Below, piece after piece: positions 19,750-27,183 of a stretch of DNA of 64,000 nt. The translations under genes were made by a program, and so were the position numbers. Positions within the stretch are counted from its first letter, which is position 1; the number at the start of each line of letters is the position of its first letter. The DNA comes from Schlesneria sp. DSM 10557 (lineage in GTDB: Bacteria; Planctomycetota; Planctomycetia; Planctomycetales; Planctomycetaceae): assembly GCF_041860085.1 (NCBI RefSeq), contig NZ_CP124747.1, forward strand, positions 3,596,001 through 3,660,000. The letters run 5' to 3'. Under the pieces are notes generated by a model that did not search any database, was not told where the DNA came from, and saw only the letters and a list, made by a program, of their open reading frames with translations.

Positions 19750-20727
19750 ATGAACAGATCACTGTGGATCCGGAACGCCCTCGTGGTGTTCGTGCTATGT
19801 TGGCAGCCGCATCTGGGCATGGCACAGGGTCGTGATCCCGACTTATCCGGCCGTGCGGACGAACCTGCACCGGGTTCCCGCCGCCCGTTGACCGAAGAGG
19901 AAATGGTCCTCAAGCGGAAACGGGAACTGTTGCTCGATTTCGCAGACCCCACCAGTCTCGATCGGGGTGCCTCCGTTCATCCCCGGCTGATGGAAACAGT
20001 CAAAGACAACACGATCGGCGTTCGCTATGAAGAGCGGGAAGCCTACCTGCGAATTCTGAAACTCGCCTCCGAAGTTCCGCTCAGTCGGCAAGAGAGTCTG
20101 GCGGCCGAACTGCGCGCCGAACGACGCCTGCTGAACCCCAACTACTCGCGCCGAAAGGAATATGACTTTCCCCAGTTCGTCGACCTGTTCACGCATCCCG
20201 AAATTTATCGGGGACGCCCCGTCAGTCTGCATGGCGTCATGCGCAAGCTGACCAAGTTCGAACTGGGCAAAAACTCGCTGGGAATGGACGAAGCCTACGA
20301 AGGCTGGGTCTATACAGGGGATTCTCAGGGGAACCCGGCAGTCGTCATCTTTACCAACAAGCCGGAAGGCCTGCCCGTCAGTGGTGATATCCAGGAAGAG
20401 GTCGAATTTACCGGCTACTACTTCAAGATGTATGGCTACGATGCACAGGATGTCACCCGCAAGGCCCCCCTGATCCTGGCGGGCGAAGTCAAGTGGCTAC
20501 CCCGCCCCTACAAACAGGTCTACCAGCCGTGGGGGTTGAAATGGTATGTGCTGACGACACTCGTGTTTCTGTTTGGCGGTTACTTGATCTGGCAGACCAA
20601 CCGACGAGAAATGCCGCCGCTGCCGCCCTCACAGATCGAACCTGATTTCTCGCAGTTCCCGCCGAGAGAATTCCCTGCCCCGGATCCGTTCGCGCCCCAG
20701 TCCCCCTCTGAAACCGAGGACGCCTGA
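19750..20727 (+). CDS. Membrane-anchored hypothetical protein with an OB-like middle domain
   Basis: A 325-residue protein. Residues 1-25 (MNRSLWIRNALVVFVLCWQP) form a signal peptide. Residues about 30-130 are charged and helical. A beta-rich domain (about 145-245) begins FPQFVDLFTHPEIYRGRPVS and contains VSLHGVMRKLTKFELG, VVIFTNKP and VEFTGYYFKMYGY, a strand pattern reminiscent of an OB fold. One transmembrane helix (KWYVLTTLVFLFGGYLIWQ, about 262-280) precedes a Pro-rich cytoplasmic tail (PPLPPSQIEPDFSQFPPREF). I do not recognise a named family. It ends one base before purN begins, so the two are probably translated from one mRNA, although a functional tie to purine synthesis is not obvious. 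Confidence 0.7.
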   Translation: MNRSLWIRNALVVFVLCWQPHLGMAQGRDPDLSGRADEPAPGSRRPLTEEEMVLKRKRELLLDFADPTSLDRGASVHPRLMETVKDNTIGVRYEEREAYLRILKLASEVPLSRQESLAAELRAERRLLNPNYSRRKEYDFPQFVDLFTHPEIYRGRPVSLHGVMRKLTKFELGKNSLGMDEAYEGWVYTGDSQGNPAVVIFTNKPEGLPVSGDIQEEVEFTGYYFKMYGYDAQDVTRKAPLILAGEVKWLPRPYKQVYQPWGLKWYVLTTLVFLFGGYLIWQTNRREMPPLPPSQIEPDFSQFPPREFPAPDPFAPQSPSETEDA

Positions 20728-20728
20728 T

Positions 20729-21382
20729 TTGTCTCGTTATCGACCGCTCCCGGCTCCGCTCAATCGCCCCATTCGTCTCGCTGTCCTGATCTCGGGCGGA
20801 GGGACGACATTGGTCAACCTGGCCGAAAAGATCCGCAACGGAACTCTGAACGCTCAGATACCGCTGGTGGTCGCCAGCCGCGCGGACTGTGGAGGGATTC
20901 AGCGAGCGGCGGAATGGAATCTTCCCTGCGAAGTGATTCAGCGCAAAACCTTCGCTTCCCTCGACGATTTCAGCAGCGCTATCTTTGACCATTGTCGCAG
21001 GGCAGATGTCGATCTGGTGATCTGCGGCGGATTTCTCGCATTACTCAAAGTCCCGGACGACTTTCACGGCCGGATCATCAATATCCACCCCTCCCTGATC
21101 CCCGCCTTCTGCGGCCAGGGATTCCACGGCACCAAGGTCCACCAGGCGGCATTGGATCGAGGAGCCAAGGTCAGCGGATGCACGGTTCATTTCGTCGACG
21201 ACGAATTTGATCACGGCCCCATTATCGTCCAGAAGACCGTCCCCGTTCTGGATGACGACTCAGCTTCGACACTGGCTGCCAGAGTCTTCGAACAGGAGTG
21301 CGAGGCATTGCCGGAAGCAATCCGCCTGTTCGCCTCGGGCAAACTGGAAGTCGAAGGCTCACGCGTCCGGGTCTTGCAGTAG
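20729..21382 (+). CDS. purN: Phosphoribosylglycinamide formyltransferase (GAR transformylase)
   Basis: A 217-residue cytoplasmic enzyme of de novo purine synthesis that moves a formyl group from 10-formyltetrahydrofolate to glycinamide ribonucleotide. Motifs are clear: the phosphate-binding LISGGGTTLVNL (about 20-31), the catalytic Asn-x-His in INIHPSLIPAFCGQGFHG (about 111-128, with Asn and His of the active site), and the folate-site Asp in VDDEFDHGPII (about 153-163). Length is normal for PurN. The start is TTG, one base after the stop of the upstream gene, with GAGG about nine bases ahead inside that gene, so translational coupling is likely. The FCGQGFHG segment differs from the usual pGLHTH loop, as it does in some other PurN-like proteins. 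Confidence 0.88.
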   Translation: MSRYRPLPAPLNRPIRLAVLISGGGTTLVNLAEKIRNGTLNAQIPLVVASRADCGGIQRAAEWNLPCEVIQRKTFASLDDFSSAIFDHCRRADVDLVICGGFLALLKVPDDFHGRIINIHPSLIPAFCGQGFHGTKVHQAALDRGAKVSGCTVHFVDDEFDHGPIIVQKTVPVLDDDSASTLAARVFEQECEALPEAIRLFASGKLEVEGSRVRVLQ

Positions 21383-21418
21383 GACACAATCCAAGAGCTC
21401 CTGGAGTGAACGAATCAG

Positions 21419-21726
21419 GACACCACAGCAGGGCCTCTGCGCACAGACACGCAGTGTGCCCGTGCCCTTATTTCTCTCCGTATCCTAGTTTCTCTGGGTA
21501 GCACAGGTTGCCCGGTCCGCCGGGCTACCTGTGTGCGAAGCACAAGAGGTCTCCCCCGAAACCCACAATTCGCCCGCCAGAAGGCAACTTACCCCCGAAG
21601 CCGACGGGGACGTCGGCGATCCCGGGAACGCCGACGTCCCCGTCGGCACAAACGGATGTGGGTCTCCAAGCCTACTCGAACGTCAAAGGGCCGGTCGTCG
21701 AGACACTACTTCCGCCATGTGAAACT
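21419..21726 (+). repeat. Intergenic repeat, copy A (long form with extra palindrome)
   Basis: A ~300-base repeat. Its most conserved part contains a hairpin at 21503-21532: ACAGGT-t-GCCCGG, loop TCCG, CCGGGC-t-ACCTGT. This is followed by GTGCGAAGCACAAGAGGTCT and an AAGGCAACTTACCCC stretch. The ends match copy B: GCAGGGCCTCTGCGC on the left and GTGGGTCTCCAAGCCTACTC on the right. Copy A carries an insertion absent from copy B, the palindrome at 21600-21647. Short open frames that cross the repeat on both strands are not genes. Confidence 0.9.
21600..21647. repeat. 19-bp perfect inverted repeat with nested palindromes
   Basis: Arms 21600-21618 and 21629-21647 are exact reverse complements (GCCGACGGGGACGTCGGCG on the left), with a 10-base spacer that itself contains CCCGGG. 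Each arm also starts and ends with GCCGAC/GTCGGC, so it can fold on its own. The element is present in repeat copy A and missing at the same place in copy B. Confidence 0.9.
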
Positions 21727-21762
21727 ACCAATACTATTCGCCACTCGATGTTATGGCATTTT

Positions 21763-22434
21763 TCACCACGATTGCATCGCGTTGAATATTGCCAGCCCCT
21801 CCTGCATCCTCTGCTGACCAACGATGACCATGGTGCGCAGCAGATCGCGGCAAACGGGTTCTTGCTCTGAAAGTCCCAACGCATCGATGAATTCAAACAA
21901 CGAAGAAAGTGAAACTTTCAGCGACATCCATCCATCCGGCGAACTTAAGCTATGATGGATAAGAAACGCCACCAGAAACTCTTCAAACATAAGTTTGTTA
22001 TGTTCTTGTAATGATACATTGCCATTGAATAGGGTGTGATGACGATTCGTATCGGGCAAGAGACTACACCAATCAATAACATTCTGATCAGCAAATTGCC
22101 GCCTTGTTGTTTCCGAAGTAATACCCAGCGTCGGCCAATCTGAAATTTGCAACTTTTCACGATCACCGCGTGCTGTTATCACGCACCACAACGCGTATAT
22201 CAATTGCCCCTTCTCATTTTCGTTAATGACTGAGACAACATTCTCGTCAACGACTTTCGCCATTTCAGTGTGATACCGTACTAACTCTCCAATTATACGA
22301 GTCAATACGTCAAAAATATGGCCTTTTGGTGTTCGGTGCGTTGCCAACGCCAACAGCCGTTCAATTGCGTCACACACCTTTTTCTGATCAGCATCAAACT
22401 CAGACGCCAAAGCTTCTGGATCGTAGGCGACCAT
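21763..22434 (-). CDS. AT-rich orphan protein, unknown function
   Basis: A 223-residue soluble, mostly helical protein that I cannot assign. It begins MVAYDPEALASEFDADQKKV. ATG 22434 is preferred because AAGGAG lies eight bases upstream; a TTG two codons earlier is also possible. Stretches such as HRTPKGHIFDVLTRIIGELVR, INENEKGQLIYALWCVITAR and FLVAFLIHHSLSSPDGW contain no metal-binding or nucleotide-binding motif. Base composition is visibly more AT-rich than its neighbours and codon use follows that, which suggests acquisition by transfer. It is the only gene between repeat copies A and B. A defence-related or mobile-cargo role is possible but unsupported. Confidence 0.6.
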   Translation of the reverse strand: MVAYDPEALASEFDADQKKVCDAIERLLALATHRTPKGHIFDVLTRIIGELVRYHTEMAKVVDENVVSVINENEKGQLIYALWCVITARGDREKLQISDWPTLGITSETTRRQFADQNVIDWCSLLPDTNRHHTLFNGNVSLQEHNKLMFEEFLVAFLIHHSLSSPDGWMSLKVSLSSLFEFIDALGLSEQEPVCRDLLRTMVIVGQQRMQEGLAIFNAMQSW

Positions 22435-22764
22435 TGTCAATTCTCCTTCTGACAGTTGATTGAAACTGGGGCCAGGGATTGACGCACCTCCTTACATTCT
22501 GCGAAACGTCATCGGAAGACCGTATCCCCCGGACATCTCGGTGGCACTTGGAATACGTGAACAGAGAATCGGCGACCAGTTTTGGTTCGCGTGCTGCTCG
22601 TCAAATAACTGGAGTATACAGAGCAACAAGGACACAGCATAAAATGGTTCCAGACGCCGAACGCAGTTACCAGGAAAGAAGAATATCTGCGATATACAAC
22701 CCAAAAAGCACTGTCCCTATTTCGTCACGCGTCCGAGTGCTGCCGCAATAGCCTGTTGAAACGA
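22435..22764. other. Intergenic region, no gene seen
   Basis: The stretch lies between the start of the orphan gene and repeat copy B. Two short plus-strand frames (22460-22642 and 22479-22751) overlap each other and look like nothing known. It could be decayed coding sequence; I cannot show this. Confidence 0.35.
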
Positions 22765-23034
22765 ATCGAGACACTGCAGCAGAGCCTCTGCGCCCCAGAT
22801 ACGCAGTGTGCCCGTATCTTTGCTTCTCCCCATATCCTTGTTTCTCTGGGTAGCACAGGTTGCCCGGTCCGCCGGGCTACCTGTGTGCGAAGCACAAGAG
22901 GTCTCCCAGAAACCCACAATTTCTCCCGCAAGAAGGCAACTTACCCCGTCGGCACGAACGGGTGTGGGTCTCCAAGCCTACTCGAACGTCGAAATGCCGG
23001 TCGTCGAGTCTGTGCTTCCGCCATGTGACTAAGC
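22765..23034 (+). repeat. Intergenic repeat, copy B (short form)
   Basis: Same orientation and same ends as copy A. The hairpin is at 22855-22884 (ACAGGT-t-GCCCGG, TCCG, CCGGGC-t-ACCTGT). The 54-base palindrome region of copy A is missing; the flanks ACTTACCCC and GTCGGCAC are joined instead. Confidence 0.9.
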
Positions 23035-23242
23035 CTGCTGATCCTCCCTTAATCGCGATCCAAATACGATTTTCGTCCCGTGCCACACATTCTATGACAG
23101 CCACGATTTCCTGCCTGAATGCAAAACCACCACCCCAGTCAGAACAACCCCTAAAGTCAACCCATTCCCCTGTCGATAACATGACTGGAGGACTGCGTCA
23201 CTCGAGAAGCTGACTGCGCGATCGCGCACTCCAAAAAAGGCC

Positions 23243-24853
23243 TTGAGGACCACTTCTAAGCTGAGAATTGTTGTGCAGCTTCTTGCCTCTCTTCTCGCTC
23301 GATGCATCCAGCCGCAACAGATCGTCCGGATCGTCATTCTACTGCTGTGGGCGTCTCTCCCCTCCCTGACCCTCGCCGAGTCGGTCGCCCCAACGACGAA
23401 CTTCACCGCAAAGACCAAGCCGGCCGAGACGCAACCAGCCGAATCTCGCTCAGCAGAATCCCCTGTGGAAGTGCCCATCAACACGCCCATGGACACGTCC
23501 CCTCTGTTCACGCTGGAGGAGCCATTAGAGTCGGCCCCTGCGCCGCTCATCACACCCGAGACGGTCGGTTCGCCAGACCGGCATTTTCCGCAGGAAGAAC
23601 CGAGCTTCCTCGAGAGACGCTCCGAATCCGCGACACCGCTGCAGGCCGTGTTCGACGAGGGATTCGGACTTAAGTCATTTGATGACCAGTTCCAGTTGCG
23701 GATTCGGACGCTGACTCAGATCGACGGAAAGGTTTTCGCCCCCGGTGATCAGGAGCCCGCCCGGAGCGGGATCTATATCCCCCGCTTTCGAATTTACTTT
23801 GAAGGGCAACTGACGGACCTGTTCGAGTACGAACTCTCTCTGCAACGCAGCGTCGAAGGAACGTTTGATGTCCTGGACGCGAACGTCAACTTCGTGCAGT
23901 CAGAAGCGTTTCAAGTTCGGGTCGGCCGTGCGCTCGTCCCGTACAGCTATGCTTGGTACGACCATCTGGAACAATACTATATCACCCCGGAACGGGGACT
24001 CTTCGCCCTGAATTATGGACTCGCCCGCCAGGCAGGCGTCTTCGCGCATGGCAAGGTACTGGAGAAACAGCTTGGCTATGCGGTGGGCGCCACCTTTGGA
24101 CAGCTTTCCGGACTCGCCGACACCAACACCACCCGCGATGGCGTGGGGTATCTGAATGCCAAACCGTTCCTGCATTCGGACCGCTTCTCGTGGCTCCGTT
24201 TTCTGAACATCGGTGGATCACTCGCCATCGGTCAGCAGGCTTACGAATCGGCTCCTCTGCCACTGCGGACATCGATTCAGACCTCCGAAAACGATGAAGC
24301 GGCACAGGCGGCTTCGGCGATCCTGCTGGAATACAAGGAAGGGGTCGTCTCGAAAGGGGAACGGGTCCAGGGGGCGCTCCATGCCGCTTTGTACTCCGGC
24401 CCGGTCTCGATCGAAGCCGAGTGCTACGCCGCCCGGTTCGGCATGGCGGCTCACGCCGGCGGTCCTGTCGTCGGTGTCCCGATCTTCGGCTACGACGTCA
24501 CCTTGGCGAGTTTTCTCACCGGCGAACGAATCGAAAAGCGCGAGACCGTCGCACCACTCCGCCCGATCACCCGCTCTGGAACAGGCCATGGAGCGGTCGA
24601 AGTGTTCGGCCGGTATTCGAACCTGAAACTCGGCCAGCAGGTCTTTTCCGCCGACCTCGCTAACCCGAACGACTGGACGAACAACGCCGGAATCACCGAC
24701 ATCGGCTTCAACTGGTACCTGAATCGTTACGTCCGCATGACGTTCGACTGGCAGCACTCCATGTTCGCCTCGCCTGTGCTGCTCAATAAAGAGAAAGACC
24801 TGCGGTCGAAAACCGACGACCTGTTCTGGATTCGCTGTCAGCTCTACTTCTAA
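23243..24853 (+). CDS. OprO/OprP-like phosphate-selective outer-membrane porin
   Basis: A 536-residue outer-membrane beta-barrel protein. The N-terminus carries a hydrophobic signal (IVILLLWASLPSLTLAE, about 31-47), then a Pro/Glu-rich linker to about residue 130. The barrel starts at FQLRIRTLTQIDGKVFAP and contains the family signature IYIPRFRIYFEGQLTDLFEYELSL and VGRALVPYSYAWYDHLEQYY. It ends WIRCQLYF with the C-terminal Phe needed for barrel assembly. In other bacteria these porins take up phosphate or pyrophosphate; planctomycetes have many paralogues of unknown substrate. The start used is TTG 23243, after AAAAAAGG; an in-frame GTG about 33 bases downstream is an alternative. It sits between repeat copies B and C with no operon partner. 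Confidence 0.82.
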   Translation: MRTTSKLRIVVQLLASLLARCIQPQQIVRIVILLLWASLPSLTLAESVAPTTNFTAKTKPAETQPAESRSAESPVEVPINTPMDTSPLFTLEEPLESAPAPLITPETVGSPDRHFPQEEPSFLERRSESATPLQAVFDEGFGLKSFDDQFQLRIRTLTQIDGKVFAPGDQEPARSGIYIPRFRIYFEGQLTDLFEYELSLQRSVEGTFDVLDANVNFVQSEAFQVRVGRALVPYSYAWYDHLEQYYITPERGLFALNYGLARQAGVFAHGKVLEKQLGYAVGATFGQLSGLADTNTTRDGVGYLNAKPFLHSDRFSWLRFLNIGGSLAIGQQAYESAPLPLRTSIQTSENDEAAQAASAILLEYKEGVVSKGERVQGALHAALYSGPVSIEAECYAARFGMAAHAGGPVVGVPIFGYDVTLASFLTGERIEKRETVAPLRPITRSGTGHGAVEVFGRYSNLKLGQQVFSADLANPNDWTNNAGITDIGFNWYLNRYVRMTFDWQHSMFASPVLLNKEKDLRSKTDDLFWIRCQLYF

Positions 24854-24873
24854 ACCGTCACCTAAAGCGGCAC

Positions 24874-24907
24874 CGTCGCCCCCCGCCCTCCCATTGAAGT
24901 GGCGACG
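24874..24907 (+). terminator. Hairpin downstream of the porin gene
   Basis: CGTCGCC (24874-24880) pairs with GGCGACG (24901-24907), 7 bp with a 20-base loop, starting 20 bases past the porin stop. No T run. Weak support as a terminator. Confidence 0.35.
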
Positions 24908-24944
24908 AGGTTCAAACAGGGCATTCCAGCTTCAATTCGCGGGA

Positions 24945-25232
24945 AAGCCCAGAGCCCCAAACGTTTGGAAGATTGGGCTCGCCAGAGTGCAGCCTCTTGC
25001 TGACACTACTCAAGCGGTCCCCCTGACGAACCAGGATCAACTCAACTCGGGGCAACGGCAAGTCCGTTCCGCGCTCCCCTACCATTCCACGTTCCCTCAG
25101 GGTAGCACGGGTTGCCCGGTCCGCCGGGCTACCCGTGTGCGAAGCACAAGAGGCCTCCCCCCGGAACTCACTATTGTCCCGCCAGACGGCAACTTGCCCC
25201 AATCAGGAATTCTCCAGCTCGCATCCGGGTGA
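24945..25232 (+). repeat. Intergenic repeat, copy C
   Basis: Shares the hairpin core with A and B, here at 25107-25136 as ACGGGT-t-GCCCGG, TCCG, CCGGGC-t-ACCCGT, followed by the same GTGCGAAGCACAAGAGG. The left part differs from A/B but matches copy D: the palindrome CCAAACGTTTGG (24957-24968), GTGCAGCCTCTTGCTGACAC and GCGGTCCCCCTGACG. The right end is TCCAGCTCGCATCCGGGTGA. Confidence 0.9.
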
Positions 25233-25471
25233 ATTTGCCCAGATATACAGTGTGCCCGGGAATGTAGTGCCCCTGTGTCCATGCCCCACACCGATTTGAA
25301 TAACTTTGAGTGAGTTTTGGTCCGCAGATTTCGCGGATTTTCGCAGATAAAATTTTCGTTCCTGGAAATCTGCGTAGCTCTGCGCCATCTGCGGATGTCG
25401 TCATGAAACTGAGGAGTAGGGGTGCATGTACCTGGATATGCAGTGTTCCTGTGCTCATGAAAATTGTGGCG
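25233..25471. other. Spacer between repeat copies C and D with a degenerate TCTGCG-type repeat
   Basis: No gene. Around 25321-25395, related words such as CCGCAGATTTCGCGGATTTT, CGCAGATAAAA, AATCTGCGTAGC and ATCTGCGGA recur on both strands and form an imperfect inverted repeat. An open frame of about 180 codons on the minus strand spans C, this spacer and D, but its ends are repeat sequence, so I do not call it a gene. Confidence 0.5.
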
Positions 25472-25738
25472 AAGCCCACGCCCAAACGTTTGGATGTTTG
25501 GGCTCGCCGTAGTGCAGCCTCTTGCTGACACTATCGGAGCGGTCCCCCTGACGGACCAGGACCAATTCAACTCAGGGCAAGGGTAGCACCCTAAGGGTAG
25601 CACGGGTTGCCCGGTCCGCCGGGCTACCCGTGTGCGAAGCACAAGAGGTCTCCCCCCCGGAACTCACTATCGTCCCGCAAGAAGGCAACTCACCCCCAAA
25701 CAGAAGTTCTCCAGTTCGCATCCGGGTGATCGAGGCCG
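25472..25738 (+). repeat. Intergenic repeat, copy D
   Basis: Same layout as copy C: CCAAACGTTTGG (25482-25493), GTGCAGCCTCTTGCTGACAC, GCGGTCCCCCTGACGGACCA, then a hairpin at 25602-25631 (ACGGGT-t-GCCCGG, TCCG, CCGGGC-t-ACCCGT) and the tail ending in GCATCCGGGTGATC. The GGGTAGCAC that leads into the hairpin is doubled here (25581-25589 and again from 25595). Confidence 0.9.
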
Positions 25739-26299
25739 GAGAAACGGTGACCCTCGTCGAAGCAACGCATTTCAGGAGGTCTGTTGAATTTAAAAACGAG
25801 TCACAAATCTGCTTTACGGTGATCATCCCCTTTCTTCCAAACAACTTATGAACTATTCCGCAACGTTCAATCGGCAGATGGGATTGGCCAACTGGCCAAC
25901 CCCTGGCCAGCCGGTGGCCAGTCCCATGTGTTTCAGAAATCATGAGTTGTGTCGTTTCGAGGGGGCTGGCCCGGCTGGCCAGAAGATTCCGGGCAGGAAG
26001 AAGAAGACCATCTGCCACACGGCGAAGCAACAGTGCGCATCCCAAGATTGAATCATGCCAGTAGAGTTTGACCAACAACCGATGATCACGGGTGAACGAT
26101 GATCACAGGTGAAGAGGAGCAACTTTTCCGGCGGGGTCCTCGGGGGAGCAGAACTTTGACGAAATCTTTCAAATAGGGTCATCTTTCACGCGTCATTCGG
26201 TCGACTGGATGCGCGGGGGATGGTGTGTACCTCGCCATCTTCGGTGCTCGCGACAGGTAGAGGCGGCACAACTGACGGAAATGACAGAACTCAATAACT
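25739..26299. other. Intergenic region upstream of the BMC operon with TGGCCA clusters
   Basis: No gene was recognised. Five copies of the palindrome TGGCCA lie at 25885, 25893, 25904, 25915 and 25976, the second to fourth at 11-base steps. A 17-bp tandem repeat, GATGATCACGGGTGAAC at 26081-26097 and GATGATCACAGGTGAAG at 26098-26114, follows. These may be regulator binding sites or simple repeats. Confidence 0.45.
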
Positions 26300-26319
26300 G
26301 ATTTTGACAGATTTTGATT
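26300..26319 (+). promoter_or_regulatory. Candidate operator: two 10-bp direct repeats
   Basis: GATTTTGACA (26300-26309) is followed directly by GATTTTGATT (26310-26319). The two copies are one helical turn apart and the second runs into the -35 hexamer at 26318-26323. This is a typical position for repression, so it may be the site of the DeoR-type regulator encoded next. Confidence 0.4.
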
Positions 26320-26346
26320 GATAGCCGTCAGACCGAAAGATAGAAT
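26318..26346 (+). promoter_or_regulatory. Sigma70-type promoter of the BMC operon
   Basis: TTGATA (26318-26323) and TAGAAT (26341-26346) are separated by exactly 17 bases; each hexamer matches consensus at five of six positions. Transcription would start near 26353, about 50 bases upstream of the regulator gene. It is the best promoter-like sequence I saw in the window. Confidence 0.5.
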
Positions 26347-26403
26347 AGGAAAACTACATGTCCTTGTGAGGGAAACAACCAACGTTTTTCAAGGAAGAGA
26401 CCA

Positions 26404-27165
26404 TTGGTTATGATCCTCGATCAACGACGTGGCGAAATACTTCAACTTATTGAACAGCAAGGATTTGTGTCTTTACACGAGCTTGTCAACAAGCTGGGCG
26501 CAAGTGAATCCACCGTTCGACGGGATTTGGAGTATCTTGACGGAATCGGTCAGATTCGACGAACGCGGGGAGGTGCCGCCTATACAGGCGAGTCACTGAC
26601 ACCGTTCGAAGAACGGCGAAGTCGGGAAACGACGGAAAAAGAAAAGATTGGGAAGGCTGTTGCGGACCTGATCCAGCCGGGTGAGACGATCTTGCTGGAT
26701 GGGGGAACCACAACGCTGGAAGTGGCTAGGTCGCTGGTCGGCAAACGGTTGCAAGTTGTCACCAACTCGCTGCCGATTGCCAATCTATTAGCGCAGCAGT
26801 CGAGTGTCGAATTGATTTTGATCGGTGGATACCTCTATCCGCGTACCGGGGTGGCTCTCGGGCCGCTGGCAGAAGCCTCCCTGGGAGAATTGAACGTCCC
26901 TCGCGTGATCATGAGTGCCGGTGGCATCACAGAAAAGGGTCTGTTCAACAGCAACTCGCTGCTGGTGGAATGCGAGCGGCGAATGATCAAGGCAGCCAAA
27001 GAAGTTTGGGTGGTAGCAGACAGCAGCAAGTTTGGTCGGTCGGCCCTGACCTTCCTGTGCGAACTGTCCAGCGTAACGCGAATGATTGTCGATTCAGGTT
27101 TGAGTGACGCCTGGCGACGGGTGGTGGAATCAGCGGGCGTTGAGTTGACGGTCATCGACGTATAG
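26404..27165 (+). CDS. DeoR-family transcriptional regulator of the BMC operon
   Basis: A 253-residue regulator. The winged helix is at the N-terminus ([20 protein letters not shown], then [10 protein letters not shown], about residues 19-60). The DeoR effector domain follows, with the sugar-phosphate-binding motifs [36 protein letters not shown] and ADSSKFGR. Family members usually repress and are released by a phosphorylated sugar intermediate. The start may be TTG 26404, eight bases after AAGGA, or ATG 26410 two codons later, which suits the usual M-x-x-x-Q-R-R start. It leads the operon, 18 bases upstream of pduL, and probably senses a fuculose- or rhamnulose-phosphate-type intermediate and controls its own operon. 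Confidence 0.9.
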   Translation: MVMILDQRRGEILQLIEQQGFVSLHELVNKLGASESTVRRDLEYLDGIGQIRRTRGGAAYTGESLTPFEERRSRETTEKEKIGKAVADLIQPGETILLDGGTTTLEVARSLVGKRLQVVTNSLPIANLLAQQSSVELILIGGYLYPRTGVALGPLAEASLGELNVPRVIMSAGGITEKGLFNSNSLLVECERRMIKAAKEVWVVADSSKFGRSALTFLCELSSVTRMIVDSGLSDAWRRVVESAGVELTVIDV

Positions 27166-27183
27166 GTCAACGGAGAATTTTGC

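Noticed and set aside
22756-23213. Several short open frames across repeat copy B (and equivalents in A, C and D)
   Set aside because: The same peptides appear in every copy in several frames, as expected of repeat DNA; no start signals.
25097-25642. 181-codon minus-strand open frame spanning repeat copies C and D
   Set aside because: Both ends are the intergenic repeat and the middle is another degenerate repeat; the peptide VARRTGQPVLP simply recurs from the hairpin core.
21419-25738. CRISPR array
   Set aside because: The repeats are about 270-300 bases long, irregularly spaced by 0.5 to 2.2 kb and contain internal palindromes; there are no short uniform spacers and no cas genes.
21419-25738. 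Insertion sequence
   Set aside because: No transposase gene or clear terminal inverted repeats were found around the copies; a MITE-like element remains possible.
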